A stretch of DNA of 64,000 nt, from assembly GCF_023502205.1 (NCBI RefSeq), contig NZ_JAMFLG010000007.1, forward strand, positions 122,472-186,471. The letters run 5' to 3'. Origin of the DNA: Aquiflexum sp. TKW24L. GTDB taxonomy: Bacteria; Bacteroidota; Bacteroidia; Cytophagales; Cyclobacteriaceae. Every line of letters starts with the position of its first letter. The first letter of the stretch is position 1. The notes beneath the pieces are model-generated. The model did no database searches, had not been told where the DNA came from, and saw only the letters and a program-made list of their open reading frames with translations. Both the position numbers and the translations under genes were made by a program. Of the stretch, positions 1-8,748 are shown piece by piece.

Positions 1-1098
1 GAAAAAGCAAAGGAAATGGAGTCCCAAACACTTTTTCCTAATCTGGATGGTATCAAAGTTCTTGATCATCAGGGAGGATGCGGGGGTACGAGAAGGGATT
101 CCGAATCACTGTGTGCACTTTTGGCAGGATATATCAATAATCCAAATGTGGCCGGAGCAACAGTATTGAGCTTAGGTTGTCAGAATGCACAGCCGTCGAT
201 CTTGAAACAAAAGCTACATAAAATCAATCCTGAATTAAAAAAACCTGTCATTATCCTAGAACAGCAAGAAGAGGGAACGGAGCAACAACTTCTTTCGGAA
301 GCCATAAAAAAGACTTTTTTGGGCATGGTTGAAGCCAACAAACAAGAAAGAAAACCTGCCCCGCTGAGTAAGATAACTTTGGGATTGGAATGTGGTGGAT
401 CGGATGGCTTTTCAGGTATCTCAGCAAATCCTTCCGTAGGCTATGCTTCGGATCTGATAGTTGCTCTTGGAGGAACTACCATGCTTTCAGAATTTCCGGA
501 ATTGTGTGGAGTGGAACAGGAATTGATCAACCGATGTGCAACTGACGAATCAGCCGACAAATTCAGCGAATTGATGAAAGCATATGCAGCTTCTGCGATT
601 GCAGTCGGTTCAGGTTTTGACATGAATCCCTCACCTGGCAATATCAAGGATGGTTTGATCACTGATGCGATAAAATCTGCCGGAGCAGCCAAAAAAGGGG
701 GAACTTCACCTGTCATAGATGTCCTCGATTATGCAGAATATTTTCAAAAATCGGGACTCAATCTTGTCTGCACTCCGGGCAATGATGTCGAAAGTACGAC
801 TGCCATGGCAGGGTCGGGAGCGAATATCATGGTCTTCACCACGGGATTGGGAACGCCTACCGGAAATCCTATTGCCCCGATCATCAAGATCGCAACCAAC
901 ACCAAACTTGCCAAACGGATGCCGGATATCATCGATATTGATACCGGAGGAATCATTTCAGGTGAAAAGAGTATACCCCAAATGGGTGAAGAAATCTTGG
1001 AAATGATTATCAAAGTGGCTTCTGGGGAAGTTAAACCAAAAGCTGTACTCCTCGGTCAGGACGATTTCATTCCTTGGAAAAGGGGAGTTTCACTATAG
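1..1098 (+). CDS. uxaA: Altronate dehydratase, C-terminal part (5' end outside window)
   Basis: Dehydrates D-altronate to 2-keto-3-deoxygluconate in the galacturonate branch of hexuronate breakdown; cytosolic. The sequence shows the family's GCGGT motif near the N-terminus, [13 protein letters not shown] in the middle and [10 protein letters not shown] towards the end. The frame is open right to base 1, and a first in-frame ATG at 16 lies inside conserved sequence, so the real start and the N-terminal SAF-type domain lie upstream of the window. Roughly 360 of the usual 500-550 residues are seen. The product of UxaB, encoded 1.5 kb downstream, is this enzyme's substrate, which supports the assignment. 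Confidence 0.9.
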   Translation, partial: EKAKEMESQTLFPNLDGIKVLDHQGGCGGTRRDSESLCALLAGYINNPNVAGATVLSLGCQNAQPSILKQKLHKINPELKKPVIILEQQEEGTEQQLLSEAIKKTFLGMVEANKQERKPAPLSKITLGLECGGSDGFSGISANPSVGYASDLIVALGGTTMLSEFPELCGVEQELINRCATDESADKFSELMKAYAASAIAVGSGFDMNPSPGNIKDGLITDAIKSAGAAKKGGTSPVIDVLDYAEYFQKSGLNLVCTPGNDVESTTAMAGSGANIMVFTTGLGTPTGNPIAPIIKIATNTKLAKRMPDIIDIDTGGIISGEKSIPQMGEEILEMIIKVASGEVKPKAVLLGQDDFIPWKRGVSL

Positions 1099-1140
1099 AG
1101 TTTAAAGGTTTTTGAAGTTGGGGGGTTGATGAGTTTAATG

Positions 1141-1168
1141 GTTGGAAAGTTGGAAGGTTTGAAAGTTG
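1141..1168. repeat. 8-bp tandem repeat, three imperfect copies
   Basis: The short space between the convergent uxaA and dehydrogenase genes contains three imperfect 8-mers, GTTGGAAA, GTTGGAAG and GTTTGAAA, followed by GTTG. The sequence just upstream (1099-1140) is similarly G/T-rich. No function is visible. It belongs with other short-period intergenic repeats in this window. Confidence 0.5.
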
Positions 1169-1194
1169 ACCTGTTCAGTTCTACTTTCCATTTG

Positions 1195-2193
1195 TCATAG
1201 TTCCTTAATGATGCTCTTCCAAATCTTTTCGTCGACAGGAATCCCATGCTCCATATTTTGTTTTCTAATCTCAGGTATTTTTCCTCCCGGATACCTTATC
1301 TCACTTCCGACAAATGTTGAGGAGGATTGTAAATCAGAGATGATGGCATCCAACTTCTCCTCGGACCATTCTTTAATTCCTATTTTCTCAGCATCCAAGC
1401 AAATAAATACTTGCGACAAGCTGAATTCCTCTCCACTTTCGCCAACTTGAAAAGTTGACTTTCCACCAGACAATATGGTGGCCAACATATCAAGTAATAA
1501 CGATAGGCCCGCCCCTTTCCATAAGCCAACAGGCAATGCCAATTCATTGGCTATTACACTTTCAGGGGATTTGGTAAGGTTTCCATCAGCGTCAAATCCC
1601 GCATCAAAAGGCATTTCTTTGCCTTCCCTCAGATAGGTTTTCAATTTTCCGTAAGAAAACTGTGACATAGCCATATCTAAAACGATATGACCATCAGAGT
1701 GCGGAATGGCTATAACCAAAGGATTATTGCCAAGTTTCGGTTCACTCCCACCCCATGCCGGCATGTTGGGTTTGGTATTGGTAAAGCAGATGCCGATGCA
1801 ACCAGCTTCAGCGGCCTGCCAACCATAATTCCCCGCCCTCATCCAATGGTTCGTATTTTGCAGCGCAACAATACCCACTCCCAATTCTTTTGAAATTTGA
1901 ATCGCCCGATCCATACATTGATAGGCGTTGAGCGGACCGGGACCGAGGTTTCCATTCCATCTTTCAAAAACCCCATAACTATCCAATATGCTCGCCTCCT
2001 GATTTGGAAGGACAAGCTTTTTCCTGATCATTTCCAAAAATACAGGAAAGCGATCCAATCCATGGGAAGCCACGCCATCTAAGCTGGCTTGGGTAAAAAG
2101 GATAGAACATAACTTTGCCCTGTCTTCTGTAAACCCGTTTTTAAGGAGGATTTTTTCTAAGTTTTGAATGATTTCCTGATAGGCTACACGCAT
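1195..2193 (-). CDS. YiaK-like NAD(P)-dependent dehydrogenase (malate/L-lactate dehydrogenase family 2)
   Basis: Member of the Ldh/YiaK fold, whose members reduce or oxidise 2-keto or 2,3-diketo acids. At residues 41-53 the protein reads VASHGLDRFPVFL, closely matching the catalytic block of E. coli 2,3-diketo-L-gulonate reductase YiaK, with the catalytic-type histidine at H44 and arginine at R48. Length (332 aa) is normal for the family. It sits between two hexuronate genes (uxaA and uxaB), so a role on a keto-gulonate or related sugar acid is likely. The exact substrate is inferred; malate or ureidoglycolate dehydrogenase activity cannot be excluded. Confidence 0.82.
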   Translation of the reverse strand: MRVAYQEIIQNLEKILLKNGFTEDRAKLCSILFTQASLDGVASHGLDRFPVFLEMIRKKLVLPNQEASILDSYGVFERWNGNLGPGPLNAYQCMDRAIQISKELGVGIVALQNTNHWMRAGNYGWQAAEAGCIGICFTNTKPNMPAWGGSEPKLGNNPLVIAIPHSDGHIVLDMAMSQFSYGKLKTYLREGKEMPFDAGFDADGNLTKSPESVIANELALPVGLWKGAGLSLLLDMLATILSGGKSTFQVGESGEEFSLSQVFICLDAEKIGIKEWSEEKLDAIISDLQSSSTFVGSEIRYPGGKIPEIRKQNMEHGIPVDEKIWKSIIKEL

Positions 2194-2237
2194 GATTAAT
2201 TGATTTTTGGGAAAGAAAAAAAGTTAATGAAGCCTAA

Positions 2238-2525
2238 TCACAACCTCTCCACCACCAACATTTTGGATTTTGCAGCTTGGTACCTGATGTTTTTGGCTTT
2301 GGTATATTCTTCGGAGTTCCACCAATCTTTGGCCTTTTGGACTGAAGGAAATTCGAGGATCACCAATCTTTCCGGATTCCAATCACCTTCCAAAGATTCT
2401 GTTTGGGCACCCCGGACGACAAATTTTCCTCCAAATGGAAGCATGGAACCGGGAGTAAGTTTTTTGTAGGATTCATACATTTCAGGGTCATGGATACTGA
2501 CCTCAACAAGAACCAATGCAGGCAT
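2238..2525 (-). CDS. DUF1330 family protein
   Basis: A 95-residue ferredoxin-like (dimeric alpha/beta barrel) protein of the DUF1330 type. It shows the typical order: a first strand with ALVLVEVSIHD, the YESYKKLTPG helix, the GGKFVVRG strand, and ERLVILEFPS followed by the AKDWWNSEEY helix. Biochemical function of the family is unknown. It ends 44 nt upstream of the YiaK-like start on the same strand, so the two are probably co-transcribed, suggesting an accessory role in the same sugar-acid pathway. No catalytic residues are recognised. Confidence 0.8.
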   Translation of the reverse strand: MPALVLVEVSIHDPEMYESYKKLTPGSMLPFGGKFVVRGAQTESLEGDWNPERLVILEFPSVQKAKDWWNSEEYTKAKNIRYQAAKSKMLVVERL

Positions 2526-2632
2526 ATTTTTTCTGTTTAGTACATCAAAGTTTAGAAAAAATCCCTGATGTTTGATAAAGTTTTATGTAAACAGCCTTAA
2601 AACTTCCATCTAATTTTAGATTCAAACCTCCT

Positions 2633-4036
2633 ATGCCAAACCCTAAGTCAATCTTTTTGGAACCAAAGGAAAAAAGACCGGAGAAAGTCCTTCAATTTGG
2701 GACAGGGAATTTCCTCCGTGGATTTGCGGATTGGATGATTGAGATTTTGAATGAAAAAACTGAATTTGACGGTTCTGTACATATCATCCAAAGCCATGGA
2801 AAATCCATTCCTGAAGACTTTGTTAAGCAAAATTACAATTATCACGTTTTGATCAGAGGTATTCAGAGCGGGAAAGTTATCGATGATTATAAACTTGTGA
2901 CCTCGATCTCCGGGGTAAGCAATCCCAACTTGGATTATCGTTACTATTTGGATTTGGCCAAAAATCCCGATTTACAATTTATCATTTCCAATACCACCGA
3001 GGCAGGAATAGTATTCTATGAAAAAGATACTGATACCAAAAATGTTCCCACAACATTTCCGGGGAAATTGGCAGCATTGCTTTACGAGCGGTTTATATTC
3101 TTTGAGGGAAATGAAACGAACGGTCTGACAATTCTTCCCTGCGAACTCATCGAGAATAATGGGGAAAAGCTAAAAGACGGCGTGATCCATTATTCAGAAT
3201 TGTGGCAGCTTCCTAAGAAATTTCTTCCTTGGATAGACGCTACTTGCACATTCTGCAATACGCTTGTAGACCGGATTGTTCCGGGTTTTCCTAAAGAGAA
3301 ATTTGAAGAGTTTGAGAGGAAAACTGGCCTCAGAGACCATTTGGCAGTGATGGCAGAACCTTATCACTTTTGGGCAATAGAAGGGCCTGAATCTTTGAAG
3401 GCTGTTTTTCAGACAAAAAAAACAGGTCTGAATGTGGCAATCGTCAAAGACCTTCAACCTTATCGTCTCAGGAAAGTCAGGATTCTCAACGGTGCCCACA
3501 CGGCCATGGTCCCTGTCGCATACCTACAATGCATTCGGACAGTTGGAGAAGCGATGGAAGATCCAAAGATCTCAATATTTATTTCAGACACCATCTATAA
3601 GGAGATCATCCCGACATTGGATTTACCAAAAGAGGAGTTGGAGCAATTTGCTGCCGATGTTTTGGATAGGTTTAGAAATCCATTTATCCGTCATGAGTTG
3701 ATATCCATTTCCCTCAACTCCATCTCCAAATTCCGAGTCAGAGTCCTTCCCAGCATACTTGAATACCACAGTCGGACAGGTCAATTTCCTGAAAATCTCC
3801 TACGGTCATTTGCTGACCTGATCCGGTTTTACAAAGGGGAGATCAATGGTGAATCGATTCCATTGAAAGATGAACCTGCTGTGTTGGAGTTTTTTGAAAA
3901 AGTATGGCAAAAGAAAAATCTAGAGGAAATCGTAGAAACAGTGCTTTCTAATGTGGCATTATGGGGAATGGATTTAAATAGGATTCCGAGGTTAAAAGCA
4001 AAGATTATTGGCTATTTGGAAATGAGAGGAAATTAA
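2633..4036 (+). CDS. uxaB: Tagaturonate reductase (altronate oxidoreductase)
   Basis: NAD-dependent enzyme of the mannitol dehydrogenase/polyol family that interconverts D-tagaturonate and D-altronate. The N-terminal Rossmann part contains LQFGTGNFLRGF (about residues 21-32), the middle has SNTTEAGI, and the C-terminal catalytic block has K281, N286 and H289 in the KxxxxNxxH arrangement typical of the family. Length of 467 aa is normal. Together with uxaA it makes two consecutive steps of galacturonate catabolism. Its stop codon directly abuts the stop of the convergent arfB gene with no spare base. Confidence 0.92.
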   Translation: MPNPKSIFLEPKEKRPEKVLQFGTGNFLRGFADWMIEILNEKTEFDGSVHIIQSHGKSIPEDFVKQNYNYHVLIRGIQSGKVIDDYKLVTSISGVSNPNLDYRYYLDLAKNPDLQFIISNTTEAGIVFYEKDTDTKNVPTTFPGKLAALLYERFIFFEGNETNGLTILPCELIENNGEKLKDGVIHYSELWQLPKKFLPWIDATCTFCNTLVDRIVPGFPKEKFEEFERKTGLRDHLAVMAEPYHFWAIEGPESLKAVFQTKKTGLNVAIVKDLQPYRLRKVRILNGAHTAMVPVAYLQCIRTVGEAMEDPKISIFISDTIYKEIIPTLDLPKEELEQFAADVLDRFRNPFIRHELISISLNSISKFRVRVLPSILEYHSRTGQFPENLLRSFADLIRFYKGEINGESIPLKDEPAVLEFFEKVWQKKNLEEIVETVLSNVALWGMDLNRIPRLKAKIIGYLEMRGN

Positions 4037-4453
4037 TCACCACTCCCCTCTCCTTCCTTTTTTCTTTTCAGATTGGGCTTTTTTTTCCTTCAATCTGTCC
4101 TCGACGGCACCTTTGCTAGGTTTGGTGGCTTTCCTAATTTTCTTTTTTTGAAAAGCTTTTTTGAGCAGGTCGTAGAACTTTCTAACTGCTATTTCTTTAT
4201 TCTGAATCTGCGACCTCTTTTCTTGACTTTGGATACTCAAGTTTCCTTCCGTATCGATTTTGGACGAAAGTTTTTCTGAAAGTGTTGATTTTTCGGTTTC
4301 ATCAAGGATTTGTGAATTTGGGATATTGAATCTTAGCTCCACTTTGGAGTTGACTTTGTTGACATTTTGCCCACCCGGACCGCTACTTCGGCTAAATTGA
4401 AACTGAAGTTCAGCATCCAAAACCTGATTGGCAATTTTTTCAGATATAGTCAT
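4037..4453 (-). CDS. arfB: Peptidyl-tRNA hydrolase ArfB (ribosome rescue)
   Basis: Rescues ribosomes stalled on mRNAs lacking a stop codon by hydrolysing peptidyl-tRNA. The release-factor-type GGQ motif is at residues 27-29 inside SSGPGGQNVNKVNSK, and the C-terminus is a strongly basic tail (many Lys/Arg over the last 35 residues) which in the family inserts into the empty mRNA channel. The 138-residue length and the lack of a stop-codon recognition domain distinguish it from RF1/RF2. Transcribed towards uxaB, ending exactly at its stop. Confidence 0.93.
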   Translation of the reverse strand: MTISEKIANQVLDAELQFQFSRSSGPGGQNVNKVNSKVELRFNIPNSQILDETEKSTLSEKLSSKIDTEGNLSIQSQEKRSQIQNKEIAVRKFYDLLKKAFQKKKIRKATKPSKGAVEDRLKEKKAQSEKKKGRRGEW

Positions 4454-5193
4454 ATGCTACTTTTTTGGATAAGTTCAGTTGTCCCTTTTAAAAGTATATA
4501 AATTATTGATTCCATTGAAATTTGAAATTCAGAGTGTGAAGGATTGGAAAAAAAGGGATAATTCTGTCAAAAAATAAAATATAAGAATATATGGATTTAT
4601 TTTCACACAATCTTGATTCTATATTTCCTTATACGTTCGTAAACGCACGAAAAAATTTGAGTAAAAAATATTTTCAACTTTTTTAAATTTTTTTTCGCCT
4701 TTTCCCTCCCGATGATAGAATTAAAAATGGCATTGGTATTCAAAAAAGTTAAAGTTGTAAAACCTACCTATTGTCAAAAAAAACAGATAAATGTTGTTGG
4801 TAGCAAAAAATATAGATTTCAAACTATTATTTGGAATTTTTAAGTAAAAACAATTTAAATAAATATTTTATTGTTTAAACATATTTTTTATTTTGTTTAT
4901 ATGGTTTGGTTTGCATAGTTTTATCTCAACGATAAGGACAAAAGGTTAAATCACCCACCGTTTTTCCTTCATCAAGTTGAAAATAAAAGAGGATTTAAAA
5001 GTTAATTCTCGCTTAATCTTATCTATCTCCAAAAATCTTTTTTTTCTCTGAACGCATTTATTTTTAATCTACAGTTTAATTTTTTTGCTTAATTCACCCA
5101 GTAAAAACCCTTCAATTCTGAAGGGTTTTTTGTTTTTTTGGCCAATTAAAAAATTTACTCAAAAATTAGTCCACACCTCATATCCATTCTTTT
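4454..5193. other. 740-bp AT-rich gene-free stretch
   Basis: Lies between the divergently oriented arfB and acetyltransferase starts. It is very AT-rich and has no convincing protein gene; the only plus-strand small ORF noted (4712-4843, 43 residues, basic) has no supporting feature. A clear intrinsic terminator on the plus strand at 5103-5138 has no protein gene upstream of it, so a small RNA between about 4,900 and 5,130 is possible. Confidence 0.6.
5103..5138 (+). terminator. Orphan intrinsic terminator
   Basis: Perfect 12-bp stem: AAAAACCCTTCA (5103-5114) pairs with TGAAGGGTTTTT (5119-5130) around a four-base loop, followed by a T-rich tract to 5138. On the minus strand the T-run is shorter, so it works best for plus-strand transcripts. 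The nearest upstream gene (arfB) points the other way. Confidence 0.75.
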
Positions 5194-5703
5194 ATGATTG
5201 ACATTGCCAAAGCCACTTTGGAACAACTTTCCATAGTCCAAAAAATAGCCCATCAAACATGGCCTGTGACTTTTTCGAATATCCTTACGCCCGATCAAAT
5301 TAGCTTTATGCTGGATTGGATGTATGACTTGAAAGCTTTAGAACAGCAGGTCAAAGAAAAGGGACATGTTTTTTTACTTGCCAAAGAAGAAGGTGAGTTT
5401 TTGGGATTTGCTGCCTACGAAGTCAATTGTCAGGATCAGGCCAAAACCAAGATCCACAAAATCTACATCTTACCCGGAACCCAAGGTAAAGGTGTAGGTA
5501 AATCCCTCATCAATAAAATAAAAAATATTGCGATAGAAAATGGAGATGGCTGCCTATTTCTTAACGTGAATAGGTTTAATGAAAAAGCCATCGAGTTTTA
5601 TTCCTACATCGGATTTTATGAAGCTTACAGAGAGGTCATTGATATCGGAAATGGCTTCATTATGGATGATGTCGTCATGGAGATGAACCTGACTTTGTTG
5701 TGA
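5194..5703 (+). CDS. GNAT family N-acetyltransferase
   Basis: Transfers an acetyl group from acetyl-CoA to an amine of unknown substrate. The acetyl-CoA-binding motif A is visible as IYILPGTQGKGVGKSLI (about residues 90-106), preceded by the usual beta-strand, and the C-terminal FLNVNRFNEKAIEFYSYIGF block is the typical motif B. Single domain of 169 aa. The gene stands alone: the upstream region is gene-free and the next gene belongs to a toxin-antitoxin pair. Substrate cannot be predicted. Confidence 0.85.
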   Translation: MIDIAKATLEQLSIVQKIAHQTWPVTFSNILTPDQISFMLDWMYDLKALEQQVKEKGHVFLLAKEEGEFLGFAAYEVNCQDQAKTKIHKIYILPGTQGKGVGKSLINKIKNIAIENGDGCLFLNVNRFNEKAIEFYSYIGFYEAYREVIDIGNGFIMDDVVMEMNLTLL

Positions 5704-5760
5704 AACCTTATTAATTAGTAATTTTTAGTTGTACATACAAAAATATCATCCTCGGGCGTC

Positions 5761-5768
5761 TAATTTTG
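5761..5768 (+). promoter_or_regulatory. Candidate Bacteroidota -7 element before first Xre/RES pair
   Basis: TAATTTTG matches the Bacteroidota sigma-A -7 consensus TAnnTTTG. It would give a leader of about 80 nt before the antitoxin start at 5854. No good -33 element is seen, and this short motif occurs by chance in AT-rich DNA. Confidence 0.3.
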
Positions 5769-5834
5769 AAAAATATGAATAAAAGAAGAGCGATAATTTT
5801 TTTATTAATCCAAAAAGAAATAAATTCGTTCATA

Positions 5835-5852
5835 TGATAAAATAATTTATCA
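5835..5852. promoter_or_regulatory. Palindrome, candidate operator of first Xre/RES pair
   Basis: TGATAAA (5835-5841) and TTTATCA (5846-5852) form a perfect 7-bp inverted repeat with a four-base spacer, one base before the antitoxin start codon. Toxin-antitoxin operons of this type are commonly autorepressed by the antitoxin, so this is a plausible binding site; the assignment is inferred from position and symmetry. Confidence 0.45.
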
Positions 5853-5853
5853 A

Positions 5854-6297
5854 ATGACAGAAGAAAAAAGATATAAAGAAATTTCAGAAATAATAGGAGG
5901 TGTCAATTTCATTGGGAATTTAGATAGTCCTATGGACTTTATTTCAATTGCCTGTGAAGGTGTCGCTTCATATGCACTCAATAACTTTAAAGAAGAATTT
6001 GACCTTAGCTTATCGCAGGTTGCTTCTATTTTATCCAGTTCTGAGCCTACTCTGTACCGCCGTATCAAATCCAATCAAAAGCTCCCAAAAAACGACGCCA
6101 TCAAGTTATTTGAAGTCACAGATTTATTCCTTTATGGTGAGAGGATCTTTGGGTCCAAGGAGGATTTTTTCAAGTGGATGGAATTACCCAATACCGCACT
6201 GGGTGGAATGAAGCCAATGGAGCTCATAGAAGTACCTGAGGGTGTCTCTAAGGTCTTTGATCTATTGGGAAGGATTGAGTACGGAGTTTATAGCTGA
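5854..6297 (+). CDS. Xre/MbcA/ParS-type antitoxin (DUF2384)
   Basis: Antitoxin partner of the RES toxin that follows; neutralises it and probably represses the operon. The N-terminal part (about residues 45-85) contains a helix-turn-helix-like segment with LSLSQVASILSSSEPTLYRR, and the C-terminal part (about 85-147) has the DUF2384 pattern: LFLYGERIFGSKEDFFKWM followed by NTALGGMKPMELI. Its TGA stop overlaps the toxin ATG by one base (TGATG), indicating coupled translation. At 147 aa it is normal for the family. Confidence 0.88.
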   Translation: MTEEKRYKEISEIIGGVNFIGNLDSPMDFISIACEGVASYALNNFKEEFDLSLSQVASILSSSEPTLYRRIKSNQKLPKNDAIKLFEVTDLFLYGERIFGSKEDFFKWMELPNTALGGMKPMELIEVPEGVSKVFDLLGRIEYGVYS

Positions 6298-6758
6298 TGT
6301 TGGTCTACAGGCTCTGCAACCCAAAATACAGTAATGACCTGAGTGGTACGGGTGCGGCAATTACGGGAGGCCGTTGGAATAAAAAAGGGAGGGCAGTGCT
6401 ATATACCAGCGAATCAACGGCTTTGGCATTGTTGGAGGTAGTAGTCAATATTCCGCCTATGTTTCAACCAACCCTCAACCTATTGACGTTAGAAATCCCT
6501 GAAAATCTGTTAGCTGACTTCAATAGGGATATGCTTCCTGGCAATTGGTTCAAATACCCTGCACCGACCATTCTCGCAGAAATCGGAGAGAATTTTTATA
6601 GAAATGATTCCATTTTGGGTATAAAAGTTCCTAGTTCGGTGGTTTCTAATAATTCCAATATCATCCTTAACCCAAATAGCAAAGTGTATCCTCAAGTGAA
6701 GATCATTAGCAATGAACCGTTTATTTTCGACCCAAGACTCTACAGAAAAAGCTACTGA
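6297..6758 (+). CDS. RES domain toxin
   Basis: RES-family toxins characterised elsewhere deplete cellular NAD+ by cleaving it, which arrests growth. Hallmarks are present: R5 in VYRLC, GGRWN at residues 24-28, Y36 and E39 in LYTSES, E47, and the VPSSVV serine block in the last third. The 153-residue length is normal and the frame is intact, so the toxin is probably functional. Translationally coupled to the antitoxin upstream. It differs clearly from the second RES protein at 23.4-23.9 kb, so the two pairs are old paralogues or separate acquisitions. Confidence 0.88.
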   Translation: MLVYRLCNPKYSNDLSGTGAAITGGRWNKKGRAVLYTSESTALALLEVVVNIPPMFQPTLNLLTLEIPENLLADFNRDMLPGNWFKYPAPTILAEIGENFYRNDSILGIKVPSSVVSNNSNIILNPNSKVYPQVKIISNEPFIFDPRLYRKSY

Positions 6759-6790
6759 TAAAAAATTAGAATTTCTATAGATAACTAAAA

Positions 6791-7453
6791 TCAACCAATA
6801 AATCTGAATTTCAAATACTTGATTTTTTCCCCCTTTTCGCTGAAAAGTTTCTCATACTTTGTCTGAATGCCGTGATGCTCATCCCTAAACTGAGAAGTAT
6901 AAAAATCATGGGTATGGATCAAAATTTCGCAATCAGGCCTGTTTTGGATCAATTCTAAAGTGTAATCAAACAAGCCCGTATTGTCAGTCTTGAAATGAAT
7001 AATTCCATTTTTTTTAAGAAGTGGTTTATACATTTTAAGAAATTTTGGCGAAGTCAATCTTCTCTTTTCATCCCCTTCTCTAGGAAATGGATCTGGAAAA
7101 GTAATCCACAATTCAGCAATTTCTCCTGCATCGAATTGCTTCTCTAATAATTGGATTTGTGTTCTTAAGAATGCCACATTTAATAGTCCTTCAGAGATGG
7201 CGATCTTACTCCCCTTCCAGATCCTTGAACCTTTGATATCTACGCCTATAAAATTACTGTCAGGATATTCTCTTGCCAATCCAACTGTGAACTCCCCTCT
7301 TCCGCAAGCTAATTCAACTACCAAGGGATTTTCATTTTCAAATTGAACAGACTTCCAATCTCCTTTTATCGTTTCAAAAAGTTCTTTTCCGGGTTGGATG
7401 ACATTACGGCTTTTTTCGTTTTCTTTGAACCTTTCCAGTTTTCTTCTACTCAT
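6791..7453 (-). CDS. trmB: tRNA (guanine-N7-)-methyltransferase
   Basis: Uses S-adenosylmethionine to methylate G46 in the variable loop of tRNAs. The SAM-binding motif VELACGRGEF is at about residues 45-54, followed by NFIGVDIKGSR, and the TrmB signature WITFPDPFPREGDEKRRL lies in the middle. Length of 220 aa is normal. It is the last gene of the long minus-strand run, starting 2 nt after the folC stop, so it is probably read through from the envelope genes upstream. Confidence 0.93.
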   Translation of the reverse strand: MSRRKLERFKENEKSRNVIQPGKELFETIKGDWKSVQFENENPLVVELACGRGEFTVGLAREYPDSNFIGVDIKGSRIWKGSKIAISEGLLNVAFLRTQIQLLEKQFDAGEIAELWITFPDPFPREGDEKRRLTSPKFLKMYKPLLKKNGIIHFKTDNTGLFDYTLELIQNRPDCEILIHTHDFYTSQFRDEHHGIQTKYEKLFSEKGEKIKYLKFRFIG

Positions 7454-7455
7454 GA

Positions 7456-8745
7456 TTACAAATCGTTGATTTCGGCGACGACAAAAGTACTTCCACCTAT
7501 AAATATTAAATCTTCTTTTGAGGCCAAATTTTTAGCCTTTTCGATAGCTAAATTTACATCCTTGACTATTTCCCCTATCAAATCTAACTCAAAAGCCTTT
7601 TTAGCCAATTCCTCGGCTTCCATTGCTCTTGGTATGTTTGCCTGACAGAAAATGTACCAGGCATCCCTTGGAAGCAATGACAATACTTTTGAAATATCCT
7701 TGTCATTCACCATCCCGATGACCATAAAAAGTTTGGTGAAATTCAGTTCGTTAATCTGCTCTACGATCAGTCTAATTCCATCCTCGTTGTGTCCCGTATC
7801 ACAGATCGTCAATGGATTTTCCCCCAAAATCTGCCATCTCCCCCTTAGACCTGTATTAGAAACAATGCTTGATAATCCATTTTTCACTTCATTGTCCTCG
7901 ATTTTCCATCCCAAAGATTTGAGGATTTTGATAGTCTGAAGGATTCCTGGTAGGTTTTTTTCTTGGTAATTGCCTTGAAGGTCAATTTCGATGTCATATT
8001 TTTTCCCTTCATCGAAGATCTCAAATAATCTCTTGCCACTTAAATTCATTCCTGATCTTTTGACCTGGATATAATCTTCTGCAAAATATATGGGTGACTG
8101 CACTTCCGCTGCTTTGCTTTGAAAAACAGAAAAAGTCTCTTGCTGTTTTTGACTTATCACAACAGGAACTTTTGGTTTGATGATTCCTGCTTTTTCCGCT
8201 GCGATCAATGGCAGGGTATTCCCCAAAAACTGCATGTGATCATAACTGATATTGGTGATCACCGAAACTTCAGGCAACACCACATTGGTTGAATCCAATC
8301 TCCCCCCCATTCCTACTTCGATGACAGCAATGTCAATTTTCTCTTTGGCAAAATACCAAAAAGCCAAACCCACAGTCATTTCGAAAAAACTTGGTTCTAA
8401 TTCCTCCAAAAAGGCCTTGTTTTCTTCCACAAAATCAACCACATCTTTTTCAGGAATGTCTTTTCCATTGATTTTGATCCTTTCTGTGAATGATTTTAAA
8501 TGGGGAGAAGTGTATAATCCTACTTTATAACCAGCTTCCATCATCACAGAACAAAGTGCATGAGAAGTGCTTCCTTTCCCATTTGTCCCCGCTACATGAA
8601 TACATTTCAATTCTCTTTCGGGATTACCAAGATGGGCACATAGGGCCTCGGTATTTTTTAAATCATTTTTAAATGCGGCGGCTCCAATCCTCTGAAACAT
8701 CGGTAAAGCATTGAACAAATAGTCCAACGTCTCAGGGTAAGTCAT
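7456..8745 (-). CDS. folC: Folylpolyglutamate synthase / dihydrofolate synthase
   Basis: Mur-ligase-type enzyme that adds glutamate to dihydropteroate and folates using ATP. The P-loop GTNGKGS is at residues 53-59, followed by the YTSPHLKSFTERIKING folate-binding block, EVGMGGRLDSTNV and, in the C-terminal domain, the CDTGHNEDG motif. Length (429 aa) is typical. It starts 3 nt downstream of the TonB-like gene and is 2 nt from trmB, so it belongs to the same transcript though its function is unrelated to the envelope genes. Confidence 0.93.
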   Translation of the reverse strand: MTYPETLDYLFNALPMFQRIGAAAFKNDLKNTEALCAHLGNPERELKCIHVAGTNGKGSTSHALCSVMMEAGYKVGLYTSPHLKSFTERIKINGKDIPEKDVVDFVEENKAFLEELEPSFFEMTVGLAFWYFAKEKIDIAVIEVGMGGRLDSTNVVLPEVSVITNISYDHMQFLGNTLPLIAAEKAGIIKPKVPVVISQKQQETFSVFQSKAAEVQSPIYFAEDYIQVKRSGMNLSGKRLFEIFDEGKKYDIEIDLQGNYQEKNLPGILQTIKILKSLGWKIEDNEVKNGLSSIVSNTGLRGRWQILGENPLTICDTGHNEDGIRLIVEQINELNFTKLFMVIGMVNDKDISKVLSLLPRDAWYIFCQANIPRAMEAEELAKKAFELDLIGEIVKDVNLAIEKAKNLASKEDLIFIGGSTFVVAEINDL

Positions 8746-8748
8746 GGA

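Noticed and set aside
4712..4843. 43-residue basic open frame in the AT-rich gap
   Set aside because: No translation signal or family likeness; AT-rich DNA gives lysine-rich chance frames.
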